From contig NZ_SMNQ01000001.1 in assembly GCF_004353505.1 (NCBI RefSeq), positions 620,001 to 684,000 of the forward strand: a stretch of 64,000 nt of DNA, read 5' to 3'. Below, in pieces: positions 1 through 8,049 of this stretch (positions are counted from its first letter, which is position 1; every line of letters starts with the position of its first letter). A model generated the notes under the pieces. The model ran no database searches, was not told the DNA's origin, and worked only from the letters and a program-made list of their open reading frames with translations. This stretch comes from Streptomyces sp. WAC05374. Lineage in GTDB: Bacteria > Actinomycetota > Actinomycetes > Streptomycetales > Streptomycetaceae. The position numbers were made by a program, and so were the translations under genes.

Positions 1-1218
1 GGGGAAGATCTCGCTGACCGTCAGGTACGCGGAGCTGGCCCCGGCGGACGCGAAGAAGAGGACCACGCACCAGCTCAGGGTCATGGTGGTGGCGGTCAGC
101 CAGCCCTGGGAGAACATCCACGCGGTGACGAAGAGCAGCCCGCCGGAGACCAGGTACGTACCGGCGATCATCGGGCGACGGCCCCAGGTGTCGAACAGGC
201 GCCCGAGCAGCAGCGGGCCGAGGAAGTTGCCGAACGCGATGACCGCGAAGAAGTAGCCGGTGGAGCCGGTGCCCACGCCGAAGAACGTCACCAGGATCGC
301 CCCGAACCCGAAGGTGATCGCGTTGTAGAGGAACGCCTGCCCGATGAAGAGCGCGAGGCCCAGCACCGCCCGGCGCGGATAGGTGCGGCAGAGCGTTCGG
401 GCGATCTGGACGAAGCCCACGCTGTGCCGCTGCTTGATGGTGATCGCCCCGGCCGGCTCGGGCAGCGGGCGCCCCGTCTCCGCCTCCACCTGCCGCTCGA
501 CGTCCGCCACCAGTCGCTCGGCGCCCTCCTCGCGCCCGTGGATGAACATCCAGCGCGGGCTCTCGGGCACATGGCGGCGTACGAGCAGGATGACCAGGCC
601 GAGGACGACACCGAGGCCGAAGGAGATCCGCCAGCCGAGGTCCTTGGGCAGGAGGTCGGTGTCGAGGGCGAGCACGGACAGCAGGGCACCGCCCATGGCA
701 CCGAGCCAGAAGCTGCCGTTGATGATCAGGTCCACCCGGCCGCGGTACTTGCTGGGGATCAGCTCGTCGATGGCCGAGTTGATCGCCGCGTACTCGCCGC
801 CGATGCCGAAGCCGGTCAGGAAGCGGAAGACGAAGAACCACCAGGCGGAGAAGGACAGCGCCGTCAGGGCCGTCGCGGCGAGGTAGACCGCCAGGGTGAT
901 CAGGAACAGCTTCTTGCGCCCGAAGCGGTCCGTCAGCCAGCCGAAGAACAGCGCCCCGGAACACGCCCCGGCGACGTACAGCGCGGCGGCGATACCGGTG
1001 ACCTGCGCGCTGCTGATCGCGAGCCCGCTGCCCTCCTCGGACAGCCGGCCGGCCATGCTGCCCACGATGGTGACTTCCAGGCCGTCCAGGATCCAGACGG
1101 TGCCCAGACCGACGACGATCATCCAGTGCCACCGCGACCACGGCAGTCTGTCCAATCGCGCCGGTACCCGGGTCGTGACGGTCCCGTCCGACGCTTGCCC
1201 GAGCTCCCGCTCTGTCAT
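1..1218 (-). CDS. MFS sugar/organic-acid permease, C-terminus cut by window edge
   Basis: Proton-coupled permease of the major facilitator superfamily, sugar/aromatic-acid porter type, in the cytoplasmic membrane. 406 codons are visible and the reading frame runs off the left edge, so the last helices are missing. The ATG at 1218 is preceded on its strand by GGAGGTGACC. TM1 begins near residue 30. The MFS loop 2-3 signature DRFGRK is at residues 97-102, GFGIGGEYAA lies near residue 135, and a second signature (DTWGRR) lies near residue 343 in the C-terminal half, as expected for this family. It is divergent from the SDR gene beginning about 100 bp away. The substrate cannot be read from the sequence. 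Confidence 0.9.
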   Translation of the reverse strand, partial: MTERELGQASDGTVTTRVPARLDRLPWSRWHWMIVVGLGTVWILDGLEVTIVGSMAGRLSEEGSGLAISSAQVTGIAAALYVAGACSGALFFGWLTDRFGRKKLFLITLAVYLAATALTALSFSAWWFFVFRFLTGFGIGGEYAAINSAIDELIPSKYRGRVDLIINGSFWLGAMGGALLSVLALDTDLLPKDLGWRISFGLGVVLGLVILLVRRHVPESPRWMFIHGREEGAERLVADVERQVEAETGRPLPEPAGAITIKQRHSVGFVQIARTLCRTYPRRAVLGLALFIGQAFLYNAITFGFGAILVTFFGVGTGSTGYFFAVIAFGNFLGPLLLGRLFDTWGRRPMIAGTYLVSGGLLFVTAWMFSQGWLTATTMTLSWCVVLFFASAGASSAYLTVSEIFP

Positions 1219-1315
1219 GGGTCACCTCCGAGGCGTGAACACGGCGGGCGGGTACCCCATGATCAATCCGGTGAAACGGTGCCGTTTTCGTGGGTACCCG
1301 GCGCGGGTGGACAGC

Positions 1316-2110
1316 GTGAAGCCCCTGGCCGTGGTGACCGGCGCCTCCAGCGGCATCGGTCTCGCACTGGCAGGACAGTTCGCCCAGCACGGGTTCGACC
1401 TGGTGGTGTGCGCGGAGGACCACGGCGTGGCGGCCGCCGCCGAGCGCCTGCGCGGCCTGGGCGCCGCCGTGACCGCCGTACGGGCCGACCTGGCCACCTA
1501 CGACGGGGTGGAGCAGCTCTACTCCGCGGTGCTGGCGACGCGCCGCCCCGTCGCGGCCGCCGCGCTGAACGCGGGGGTGGGCGCGGGCGGCGCGTTCACC
1601 GACGTCGACCTCGCGGACCACGCCCGGATCATCGACCTCAACATCAGCTCCACGGTGCACCTGGCGCACCGGCTGCTGCGCGCCATGCTCGCGGAGGACG
1701 ACGGCAAGCTGCTGATCACCTCGTCCGTCGCGGCCATGGCGCCGGGGCCGTACCAGAGCGTGTACAACGCCTCGAAGTCGTTCCTCCAGTCGCTGGCCCT
1801 GGGCCTGCGCGAGGAACTGCGGGACAGCGGGGTGACGGTGACGTCACTGATGCCGGGCGCCACCGAGACGGCCTTCTTCCACCGCGCCGGGATGGACGAC
1901 ACCCGGCTCGGGCGGATGCCCAAGGACGATGCCGCCGAGGTCGCCCGGGACGCGTTCACGGCGCTGATGCGCGGCCGGGAGCGGGTGGTCGCCGCGTCGG
2001 TGCGGTCGAAGGTCCTGGGCGCGGCCGTCAAGGTGCTGCCCGACCGGCTCAAGGCCACCGGCCAGCGGTACCTGTCCCGGCCGCGCCCCGGACGGTCCCG
2101 TACGCCCTAA
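1316..2110 (+). CDS. Short-chain dehydrogenase/reductase (classical SDR)
   Basis: NAD(P)-dependent oxidoreductase of about 264 residues. The Rossmann motif TGASSGIG is at about residue 8, a variant of the structural NAG motif (LNAGVGAGG) is near residue 83, and the active site is a Ser followed by YNASK near residue 150. GTG at 1316 is preferred because it puts the nucleotide-binding strand at the very N-terminus. GTG at 1307 and ATG at 1259 are in frame, and none has a strong ribosome binding site. Its 3' end overlaps the convergent hydroxyacid dehydrogenase by four bases. The substrate is unknown. Divergence from the MFS permease suggests a shared control region. Confidence 0.85.
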   Translation: MKPLAVVTGASSGIGLALAGQFAQHGFDLVVCAEDHGVAAAAERLRGLGAAVTAVRADLATYDGVEQLYSAVLATRRPVAAAALNAGVGAGGAFTDVDLADHARIIDLNISSTVHLAHRLLRAMLAEDDGKLLITSSVAAMAPGPYQSVYNASKSFLQSLALGLREELRDSGVTVTSLMPGATETAFFHRAGMDDTRLGRMPKDDAAEVARDAFTALMRGRERVVAASVRSKVLGAAVKVLPDRLKATGQRYLSRPRPGRSRTP

Positions 2111-3150
2111 CCTCCCAGGACTTCGGGGTTGGCGCAGTGGGCGAGCGGCTCGCCGCGCAGGAAGCGGCCCGCCTCGCCCGCGACGATCCGCGCCGCCTTG
2201 TGGGCGACCTCCCGGCTGGCGCCCGCGATGTGCGGGGTCAGGACGACGCCGGGCGTGGACAGCAACCGGGCCCCGGCCGGCACCGGTTCGGCGGGGAACA
2301 CGTCGAACCCGGCGCCCGCGAGCCGTCCGGAGTCCAGGGCGTCGCACACGGCCTCGTAGTCGACGAGTGCGCCCCGGGCGCAGTTGACGAGCACCGAACC
2401 GCGCGGCATCGACGCGATCTGCGCCGCCCCGATCATGCCCGTGGTCTCCTCCGTCACGCGGGCGTGCAGCGAGACGATCCGGGAACGGCTCAGCAGCTCG
2501 TCCAGCGAGACCGGTTCGGCGACACCCGCCACCACCCCGGGCTCCACGTACGGGTCGTGGACGAGGACCGTCGCCCCCATCGCGGCCAGGACACGCGCCA
2601 CGCGCGAGCCGATCGCGCCGAAGCCGACCAGGCCGACGACCGACCCGTCGATCTCGATGCCACAGGTGTCGTAGTCGTAGTAGTCGCCGCGCCAGACACC
2701 GTGCTTGAGGTCGGTGTGGACGTCGCCGACGCCCCGGGCGGCGGCGAGGATCAGGGCGAGGGTGTGCTCGGCGGTGGCGACGGCGTTGCGGCCGGGGGCG
2801 TAGGAGACGGCGACGCCGTGGCGGGTGGCGGCCGCCAGGTTGGCGTTGACCGGGCCGCCCCGGCTGACGCAGAACAGCTCCAGATCGGGGCAGGACTTCA
2901 GGACCCGCTCCGTCAGGGGGGCGAGCTGGGTCAGGCAGATCCGTGCCCCGCGCAGCGCCTCGATCAGGGCGTCCTCGTCGCCGGACGCCTCGTCCACCTC
3001 GGCCACCGGGCCGAAGGGGGTGTGCGGCCAGGGCAGTTGGATCGTGCGGACGTCCAGGTGCGCGCCGGTCGGTGCGGCGGCGCGCAGTTCCCCCTCGAGC
3101 AGCCGGGGCAGGACGAAGTGGTCGCCGGCGGCGAGGACGGTGGTGGTCAC
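2107..3150 (-). CDS. D-isomer-specific 2-hydroxyacid dehydrogenase
   Basis: NAD-dependent D-2-hydroxyacid dehydrogenase (phosphoglycerate-dehydrogenase-like), 347 residues. It has an N-terminal substrate domain, then the Rossmann motif GFGAIGSR near residue 176. The catalytic triad is seen as Arg in NCARGAL, Glu in PAEP and His in TPHIAGAS. The start is GTG at 3150, 19 bp after the phosphatase gene and preceded by GGAG. It is the last gene of the kinase-phosphatase operon, so a role in oxidising or reducing a sugar-derived acid is inferred. The exact substrate is not visible. Overlaps the convergent SDR by four bases. Confidence 0.85.
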   Translation of the reverse strand: MTTTVLAAGDHFVLPRLLEGELRAAAPTGAHLDVRTIQLPWPHTPFGPVAEVDEASGDEDALIEALRGARICLTQLAPLTERVLKSCPDLELFCVSRGGPVNANLAAATRHGVAVSYAPGRNAVATAEHTLALILAAARGVGDVHTDLKHGVWRGDYYDYDTCGIEIDGSVVGLVGFGAIGSRVARVLAAMGATVLVHDPYVEPGVVAGVAEPVSLDELLSRSRIVSLHARVTEETTGMIGAAQIASMPRGSVLVNCARGALVDYEAVCDALDSGRLAGAGFDVFPAEPVPAGARLLSTPGVVLTPHIAGASREVAHKAARIVAGEAGRFLRGEPLAHCANPEVLGG

Positions 3151-3169
3151 GGTGGTGGCTCCAGTCGGT

Positions 3170-3784
3170 TCAGTCGGTGGTCGCGGGGGCGTTGAGCCGC
3201 AGCAGGGACGCCCGTCCGCCGGGCAGCAGCCGCAGTTCGGTCAGGGCGCCGTTCTCCAGGGCGGGGAAGACCTGGCGGTAGCGGGCGAGCGGGATGCCGA
3301 GCAGGTCGCACAGGGCCAGGCGTACGAGGGTGGAGTGGGCGACGACGAGGACGCGGCCCCCGGGGAGTTCCCGCGCCACCTCCTCCAGGCAGCCCACGGC
3401 GCGCCCGGCCGCCGCCACCGGGTCCTCGCCACCGGGCAGATGGTGGGCGACCGGGTCGTCGAGGAACGCGGCGAGCGCGTCGGGGAACGCCTCGGCCATC
3501 TCCGCGCGCGTCAGACCGTCGCCGCGCCCGAAGTCCACTTCGACGAGCCGCTCGTCGACCCGGGGGGCCAGGCCGAGCGCCGTCGCGGCGGGCCGGGCGG
3601 TGAGGCGGGCCCGGGACAGCGGCGAGCAGAGCACGGCGTCCAGCCGCTGCCCGGCAGCCCAGGCGCCGAGCGCGGCGGCCTGCTGGTGGCCGCGCTCGGT
3701 GAGCGGTACGTCGGTGCGCCCCGCGTAGCGGTTCTCGGCGTGCCACGCGGTCTCGCCGTGGCGTACGAGAATGAAGTCGGTCAC
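3170..3784 (-). CDS. Histidine phosphatase (phosphoglycerate-mutase-like)
   Basis: Acid phosphatase of the histidine phosphatase superfamily, 204 residues. The phosphohistidine motif RHGE is at residues 8-11 (His9 nucleophile), Arg58 lies in SPLSRAR, and the second catalytic His is His150 in VVAHST. These give a complete active site. The GTG start overlaps the stop codon of the upstream kinase in a GTGA arrangement, so the two are translationally coupled. A phosphatase co-encoded with two sugar kinases is unusual. It may hydrolyse a sugar phosphate intermediate or relieve sugar-phosphate stress, but this is inference. Confidence 0.88.
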   Translation of the reverse strand: MTDFILVRHGETAWHAENRYAGRTDVPLTERGHQQAAALGAWAAGQRLDAVLCSPLSRARLTARPAATALGLAPRVDERLVEVDFGRGDGLTRAEMAEAFPDALAAFLDDPVAHHLPGGEDPVAAAGRAVGCLEEVARELPGGRVLVVAHSTLVRLALCDLLGIPLARYRQVFPALENGALTELRLLPGGRASLLRLNAPATTD

Positions 3785-5265
3785 TGCTCGGCCTTTCCGC
3801 GGGCGTGCCCCGCCACGGTCTCGTCCAGCCACCCGCGCCGGGCCAGTTCGCCGACGAAGTCCAGGTACACGGGGGTCAGCCGGGCCGTCCGGGCGGGGTC
3901 GGGGGGCAGTTGCTGCCGTACCCGCACCATGGCGGCGGCCGCCTCCCGGAGCGTGGCGCCGGAGGCGGTGGCGGCGAGGACCGCCATGCCGGTGGCGCTC
4001 TCGGCGTGCTCGGGGAGGGTGACCGTACGGCCGAGGAGGTCGGCGCGGAGCTGCGACCAGTAGGCGTTGCGGGCACCGCCGCCGGTGAGGGTCAGCGGGC
4101 CGTCGACGGGTGCGCCGAGGTGGTCGAGGTAGTCGAGGCAGAGGCGTTCGACGCAGGCCACGCCGAGGAGCAGGGCGTGGAACTCCTCGGCCTCGCCGCG
4201 TACGTCGCCGAGCGTGAACGCCGTCGCGTCGGGGGCGCGGAAGGGGAAGCGTTCGCCGCCCGCGCCCACGAGGGGGTAGGTGACGGCGGTCGAGCCGGTG
4301 GCGGCGGCCCGCCGGGTGAGCGCGTCCAGGCCGGCCGAGGGGAAGCGCCGGGCGACGGCTCCCGCGCCGCTGCTGGACGCGCCGCCGGGCAGCCAGGTGC
4401 CGCCGGGGCCGCGGTGGCAGTAGACCACTCCCCCGGGGTCGCGGACGAGGTGGTCGCTCGCGCCCTTGAGCACCAGGGTCGTGCCGAGGACGGAGTTCCA
4501 GGCGCCGGGTGCGAGGGCCCCGGCGCCGATCTGGGCGGCGCAGCCGTCGGTCATGCCGGCGACGATCGGGGTGCCGGCGGGAATGCCGGTGGCCGTGGCG
4601 GCACCGGCGCACACCGTCCCGATGACCGTGCCGGGCGGGACGACGTCCGGCAGCAGCCCGGCCGGGACGCCGAGCCTGGCGAGTTCGTCGTCCGGCCAGC
4701 GGTCGCCGGTCAGGTGGTAGCCGGTCTTCAGGGCGTGGCTGGCGTCGCTCGCGACCTGGTGCCCGGCCAGCCGCCAGGTGATGAGGTCCGCCTGGTGCAG
4801 CAGCCGGGCGTCGGGGAAGTCGGTGTTGTCCAGCAGCCACAGCAGTTTGGGCAGCGCCCAGGAGGGCTGCATGGCGCGGTAGCCCAGCTCGCGCCAGACG
4901 TGTTCGCCGGCCGTGTTGACGCGGGCGGTGTAGGCGCGGGCGCGCCCGTCGTCGTACATCAGGCCGGGCGTCAGGGGCCTGCCGCGCTCGTCGGCGAGGA
5001 GGACGGTGCCGGAGGTGGCGTCGACGGCCAGGCCCCGGACGCGCTCGGGCGCGATGCCGCGGAGGGCTTCGCGGCAGGCCCCGGCGAGGGCGGACCACCA
5101 CTGCTCGGGGTCCTGTTCGTGGCGTGCGCCGTCACGGTGGCCGGTGAGCGGGCGGGACGCCGCGGCGAGCAGCCGGCCGGTGCCGTCCACGGCGACGGCA
5201 CGGGCGCTCTGGGTGCCGAGGTCGAGGCCGAGGTGGACGGCGTCGGCCGTCAGGGCGTCAGACAT
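3781..5265 (-). CDS. FGGY-family carbohydrate kinase (second of pair)
   Basis: ATP-dependent sugar or polyol kinase of the FGGY family, 494 residues, the family's usual length. The phosphate-1 motif DLGTQSARA lies near residue 15. DATSGTVLL lies near residue 87, GMTDGCAAQIGAG near residue 237 and the adenosine-binding TGGGARNAYW near residue 393. The ATG at 5265 overlaps the end of the upstream kinase by eight bases. Two adjacent, non-identical FGGY kinases suggest sequential phosphorylation or two related substrates such as a polyol and its ketose. Assignment to xylulose, ribulose or erythritol is not possible from sequence alone. Confidence 0.88.
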   Translation of the reverse strand: MSDALTADAVHLGLDLGTQSARAVAVDGTGRLLAAASRPLTGHRDGARHEQDPEQWWSALAGACREALRGIAPERVRGLAVDATSGTVLLADERGRPLTPGLMYDDGRARAYTARVNTAGEHVWRELGYRAMQPSWALPKLLWLLDNTDFPDARLLHQADLITWRLAGHQVASDASHALKTGYHLTGDRWPDDELARLGVPAGLLPDVVPPGTVIGTVCAGAATATGIPAGTPIVAGMTDGCAAQIGAGALAPGAWNSVLGTTLVLKGASDHLVRDPGGVVYCHRGPGGTWLPGGASSSGAGAVARRFPSAGLDALTRRAAATGSTAVTYPLVGAGGERFPFRAPDATAFTLGDVRGEAEEFHALLLGVACVERLCLDYLDHLGAPVDGPLTLTGGGARNAYWSQLRADLLGRTVTLPEHAESATGMAVLAATASGATLREAAAAMVRVRQQLPPDPARTARLTPVYLDFVGELARRGWLDETVAGHARGKAEQ

Positions 5266-6769
5266 GCGGTGCTTCCTGTACGTCGGAGGGGGCGGCGGAC
5301 CAGCCGAGGGAGCGGGCCGCGCCGCGCCAGGTGAGGAACGACTCGTAGAGCCCGTCGTAGTGGGCGGCGCGCTCGGGGTCGGGCTCCCAGCGGCAGCGCA
5401 TGCGGACGTAGCGGTCGGCGGCCTCCCGCATGCCGCTCTCGGCGCCGGTGAGGACGAGTCCGGTCAGGAAGGCGCCCTTGGCGCCGAGTTCGGTGTCGTC
5501 GCTGCGGGCGGTGGGGACACCGGTGACGTCGGCGATGAGCCGGCACCACCGGTCGCTGGCGGAACCGCCGCCGCACAGGCGCAGTTCGTGGACGTCGGTG
5601 CCGGACGCCCGGAGGCAGTCGCGGACGACGAGCGACAGGCCCTCGAAGACGGCGCGGGCGATGTCGCCGCGCGAGTGGTCCAGGGACAGACCCCAGAAGG
5701 CGCCCCGCGCGTGCGGGTCGAGGAACGGGGCGCGTTCCCCGGCGGGCGAGAGGTACGGCAGGAACGCCGGCCCGCCGGGGCGGGGCGCGGTGGCGAACGC
5801 CAGCTCGCCGAGGGCGGCGGGGCCGTCGGTGCCGAGGAGGCGGGACGCCCAGTCGAGCACCTCGGTGCCGGAGAGGGTGGGGAAGGCGCGCAGGACGCGG
5901 TCGCGGCTGCCGTAGGCGATGTTGATGCCGCACGGCTCGCCGGAGGTGTCCACCCGGCGGGAGACGATCTCGGTGCACAGGGTGGTGCCGAGGATGGCGC
6001 ACGCCTGGCCGGGGTCGACGACACCGGCGCCGCGGGCGGTGGCGGCGATGTCGTACGGGGCCATGACGACGGGCAGGCCGGCCGGCAGGCCCAGTTCGCC
6101 GGCGGTGTGGTGGGTGAGCTCGGCGATGCGCTCGTCCTCGCCGAGGACGCGGGGCAGCAGCCCGGTGTACGGGCCGAGCCCGAACAGGTCGATGATGACC
6201 GGGTCGTAGGCGCCGGTGGTGTGGTCGAGGAAGGGGGCGGACGCGTCGGACGCGTCGACGGCCCGTACCCCGGTCAGCTTCAGGAACAGCCAGCCGGCCG
6301 CCGTCAGCGCCGTGCGCGAGCGCTCCAGGCGTTCGGGGTCGTGGGCGGCGAACCAGCCGATCACCGCGTTCGGCATGCCGCTGCACGTGAGGGAGCCGTT
6401 GCGCCGGTACGCCTCCTCCAGGACGCCATCGGCGGACCAGCGGGTGAGCAGGTCGCCGGCGCGGCCGTCGGACCACAGGACGGCGGGCCCGGTGGGCCGG
6501 CCCTTGTCGTCGACGAGCCAGCAGCCGTCGCCCTGGGCGGTGAAGCTGATCAGCCGGACCGGGTCGTGGCCGGGGCCGAGCCGGGAGAGCGCGCCGCGCA
6601 CGGTGAGGACCACGCCGTTCCACACCGCGTCCATGTCCTGTTCCGCCCAGCCGGAGCGGGGGCGCAGCACTTCGGTGCCGATCCGGGAAATCGCCGTTTC
6701 CCGTCCCTGGTCGTCGAAGACGACGGATTTGATGACGGACGTGCCGACGTCGATGGTGAGAACCGACAT
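5258..6769 (-). CDS. FGGY-family carbohydrate kinase (first of pair)
   Basis: FGGY kinase of 503 residues and first gene of the minus-strand operon. The N-terminal phosphate motif IDVGTSVIKSVVFD starts at residue 5, SFTAQGDGCW lies near residue 90, and LCGGGSASDRW near residue 397 forms the C-terminal adenosine site. The ATG at 6769 is preceded by AAGGGG about 15 bases upstream, with GCAGG nearer. It is divergent from the DeoR regulator, and the 203-bp spacer holds a candidate operator. The sequence is clearly different from the downstream kinase, so the pair is not a recent tandem duplication. Confidence 0.88.
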   Translation of the reverse strand: MSVLTIDVGTSVIKSVVFDDQGRETAISRIGTEVLRPRSGWAEQDMDAVWNGVVLTVRGALSRLGPGHDPVRLISFTAQGDGCWLVDDKGRPTGPAVLWSDGRAGDLLTRWSADGVLEEAYRRNGSLTCSGMPNAVIGWFAAHDPERLERSRTALTAAGWLFLKLTGVRAVDASDASAPFLDHTTGAYDPVIIDLFGLGPYTGLLPRVLGEDERIAELTHHTAGELGLPAGLPVVMAPYDIAATARGAGVVDPGQACAILGTTLCTEIVSRRVDTSGEPCGINIAYGSRDRVLRAFPTLSGTEVLDWASRLLGTDGPAALGELAFATAPRPGGPAFLPYLSPAGERAPFLDPHARGAFWGLSLDHSRGDIARAVFEGLSLVVRDCLRASGTDVHELRLCGGGSASDRWCRLIADVTGVPTARSDDTELGAKGAFLTGLVLTGAESGMREAADRYVRMRCRWEPDPERAAHYDGLYESFLTWRGAARSLGWSAAPSDVQEAPHV

Positions 6770-6925
6770 GACTGGAATACCTGCCCCTTCACTCGCGGAC
6801 GCCAGGTAAACGTGCGGCCTGCCGGAGCGTCAATCAGTCCCGGAATTATCCCGTGACCGGCCGTGGCCGCCGTGTGAGGTCGCGGTCCGGCACCGCTGCG
6901 CCGGGCGGTGGCGCGATACCGCCGT

Positions 6926-6945
6926 GTTAAGTTCACGTGAGGTTC
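6926..6945 (+). promoter_or_regulatory. Candidate DeoR operator, copy 1
   Basis: GTTAAGTTCACGTGAGGTTC lies 28 bp before the DeoR start and also within the promoter region of the divergent kinase operon. It matches 15 of 20 bases of an element on the opposite strand at 7792-7811 (GTTAAGT, GTGAG and TTC conserved). It contains the palindrome TCACGTGA at 6933-6940. Binding by the DeoR protein is inferred from position and duplication. Confidence 0.45.
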
Positions 6946-6972
6946 GCACCACGCGCAAGGAGCCGTCACGTC

Positions 6973-7755
6973 ATGACCCGTATGGACGTCCAGGAGGAGC
7001 GGCGGCGGACGCTGCGCGAACTGGTGACCGCGAAGGGGTTCGTGCGGACGAACGACCTGGCGGAGGAGTTCGGCGTGAGTGTGATGACGATCCACCGCGA
7101 CCTGGACGCCTTGCAGGCGCAGGGCTGGCTGCGCAAGGTGCGGGGCGGGGCGAGCTGCCTGCCGTCGACGCAGTTCCACGGCAGTGTGAGCGAGCGCATG
7201 ACGACGATGGCGCAGACCAAGCACCGGCTGGCGCGGGCCGCGGCGGAGCTGCTCGCGCCGGGACAGATCGTGATGCTGGACGACTCCACGACGTGTCTGA
7301 GCCTGGCCCGCCAGATGGCCGATCACACGCCGCTCACGGTGATCACCAACTCGCTTCCGGCGGTCACCGCGCTGTCCAGGGAGCCGGGCGTGTCGCTGAT
7401 CGCCCTCGGCGGCACCTACTTCCCCGCGTACGACGCCTTCATGGGGCTGCACACGGCGCACAGTGTGGAGTCGTTCCGGGCGGATGTGCTGTTCATGTCG
7501 ACGACCGCGGTGACCGGGGGCCGCTGCTACCACATGTCGCCGGAGACGGTGCAGGTCAAGCGGGCGATGATGGCGTCGGCGGCACGCCGGGTACTGCTCG
7601 TGGACCACACCAAGTTCGCCAACCAGGGCCTGTACGCGCTGGCGCCGCTCACCGACTTCGACCTGGTACTCGTCGACGACGCGGCGCCGGCGACGGAGGT
7701 GCGGCGGCTGCGGGACACAGGTGTGGACGTGCGGACGGTCGACACCGGGCGCTGA
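6973..7755 (+). CDS. DeoR-family sugar-responsive transcriptional regulator
   Basis: Repressor of the DeoR family, 260 residues. The N-terminal helix-turn-helix (about residues 22-55) shows the family signature LAEEFGVSVMTIHRDLDAL followed by KVRGGA. The C-terminal sensor domain resembles the ISOCOT/DeoRC fold that binds a phosphorylated sugar, with motif LDDSTT near residue 100. The ATG at 6973 follows AAGGAG with good spacing. It lies between the kinase operon and the polyol permease, and similar elements flank it on both sides, so it probably represses both and its own gene until a phosphorylated intermediate made by the kinases binds. Confidence 0.92.
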   Translation: MTRMDVQEERRRTLRELVTAKGFVRTNDLAEEFGVSVMTIHRDLDALQAQGWLRKVRGGASCLPSTQFHGSVSERMTTMAQTKHRLARAAAELLAPGQIVMLDDSTTCLSLARQMADHTPLTVITNSLPAVTALSREPGVSLIALGGTYFPAYDAFMGLHTAHSVESFRADVLFMSTTAVTGGRCYHMSPETVQVKRAMMASAARRVLLVDHTKFANQGLYALAPLTDFDLVLVDDAAPATEVRRLRDTGVDVRTVDTGR

Positions 7756-7791
7756 GCCTCTGCCCTCCCGGACAGATCACAGGCGCCACGT

Positions 7792-7811
7792 GAAGCTCAC
7801 ACCGACTTAAC
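7792..7811 (-). promoter_or_regulatory. Candidate DeoR operator, copy 2
   Basis: Read on the minus strand, GTTAAGTCGGTGTGAGCTTC. It shares 15 of 20 positions with the element at 6926-6945 and lies about 240 bp before the permease start, just after the deoR gene. A possible -35 box TTGACG is at 7961-7966 downstream of it, with no convincing -10. The rest of 7756-8049 holds no gene that I can support. Confidence 0.42.
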
Positions 7812-8049
7812 CCGGTGGTCGGCGGGCCGCGCACCGGGCCGGGGTCGCGATCAGCCGCGTGAGCTGCGGTGATGCCCCGCACCCGGTGGCCGTGGCGAGG
7901 GGGCGCCCGGCGATTTCACGCCACGCCGGGGACGCGTCACGGTGGCTTTCCTCCCGCACATTGACGCTCTTCTCACACAGGTTTCATCGTGACGCCTCGG
8001 CGCACCGCTCTCCGCGCTTTCCCCCGACTTTTCGACAAAGGTGGTTCTC

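Noticed and set aside
424-3195. A 900-codon open frame on the plus strand
   Set aside because: It lies opposite the permease, dehydrogenase and SDR genes whose protein motifs are clear, is Arg/Gly/Ala/Pro-rich with no domain, and is a by-product of high GC at codon position three.
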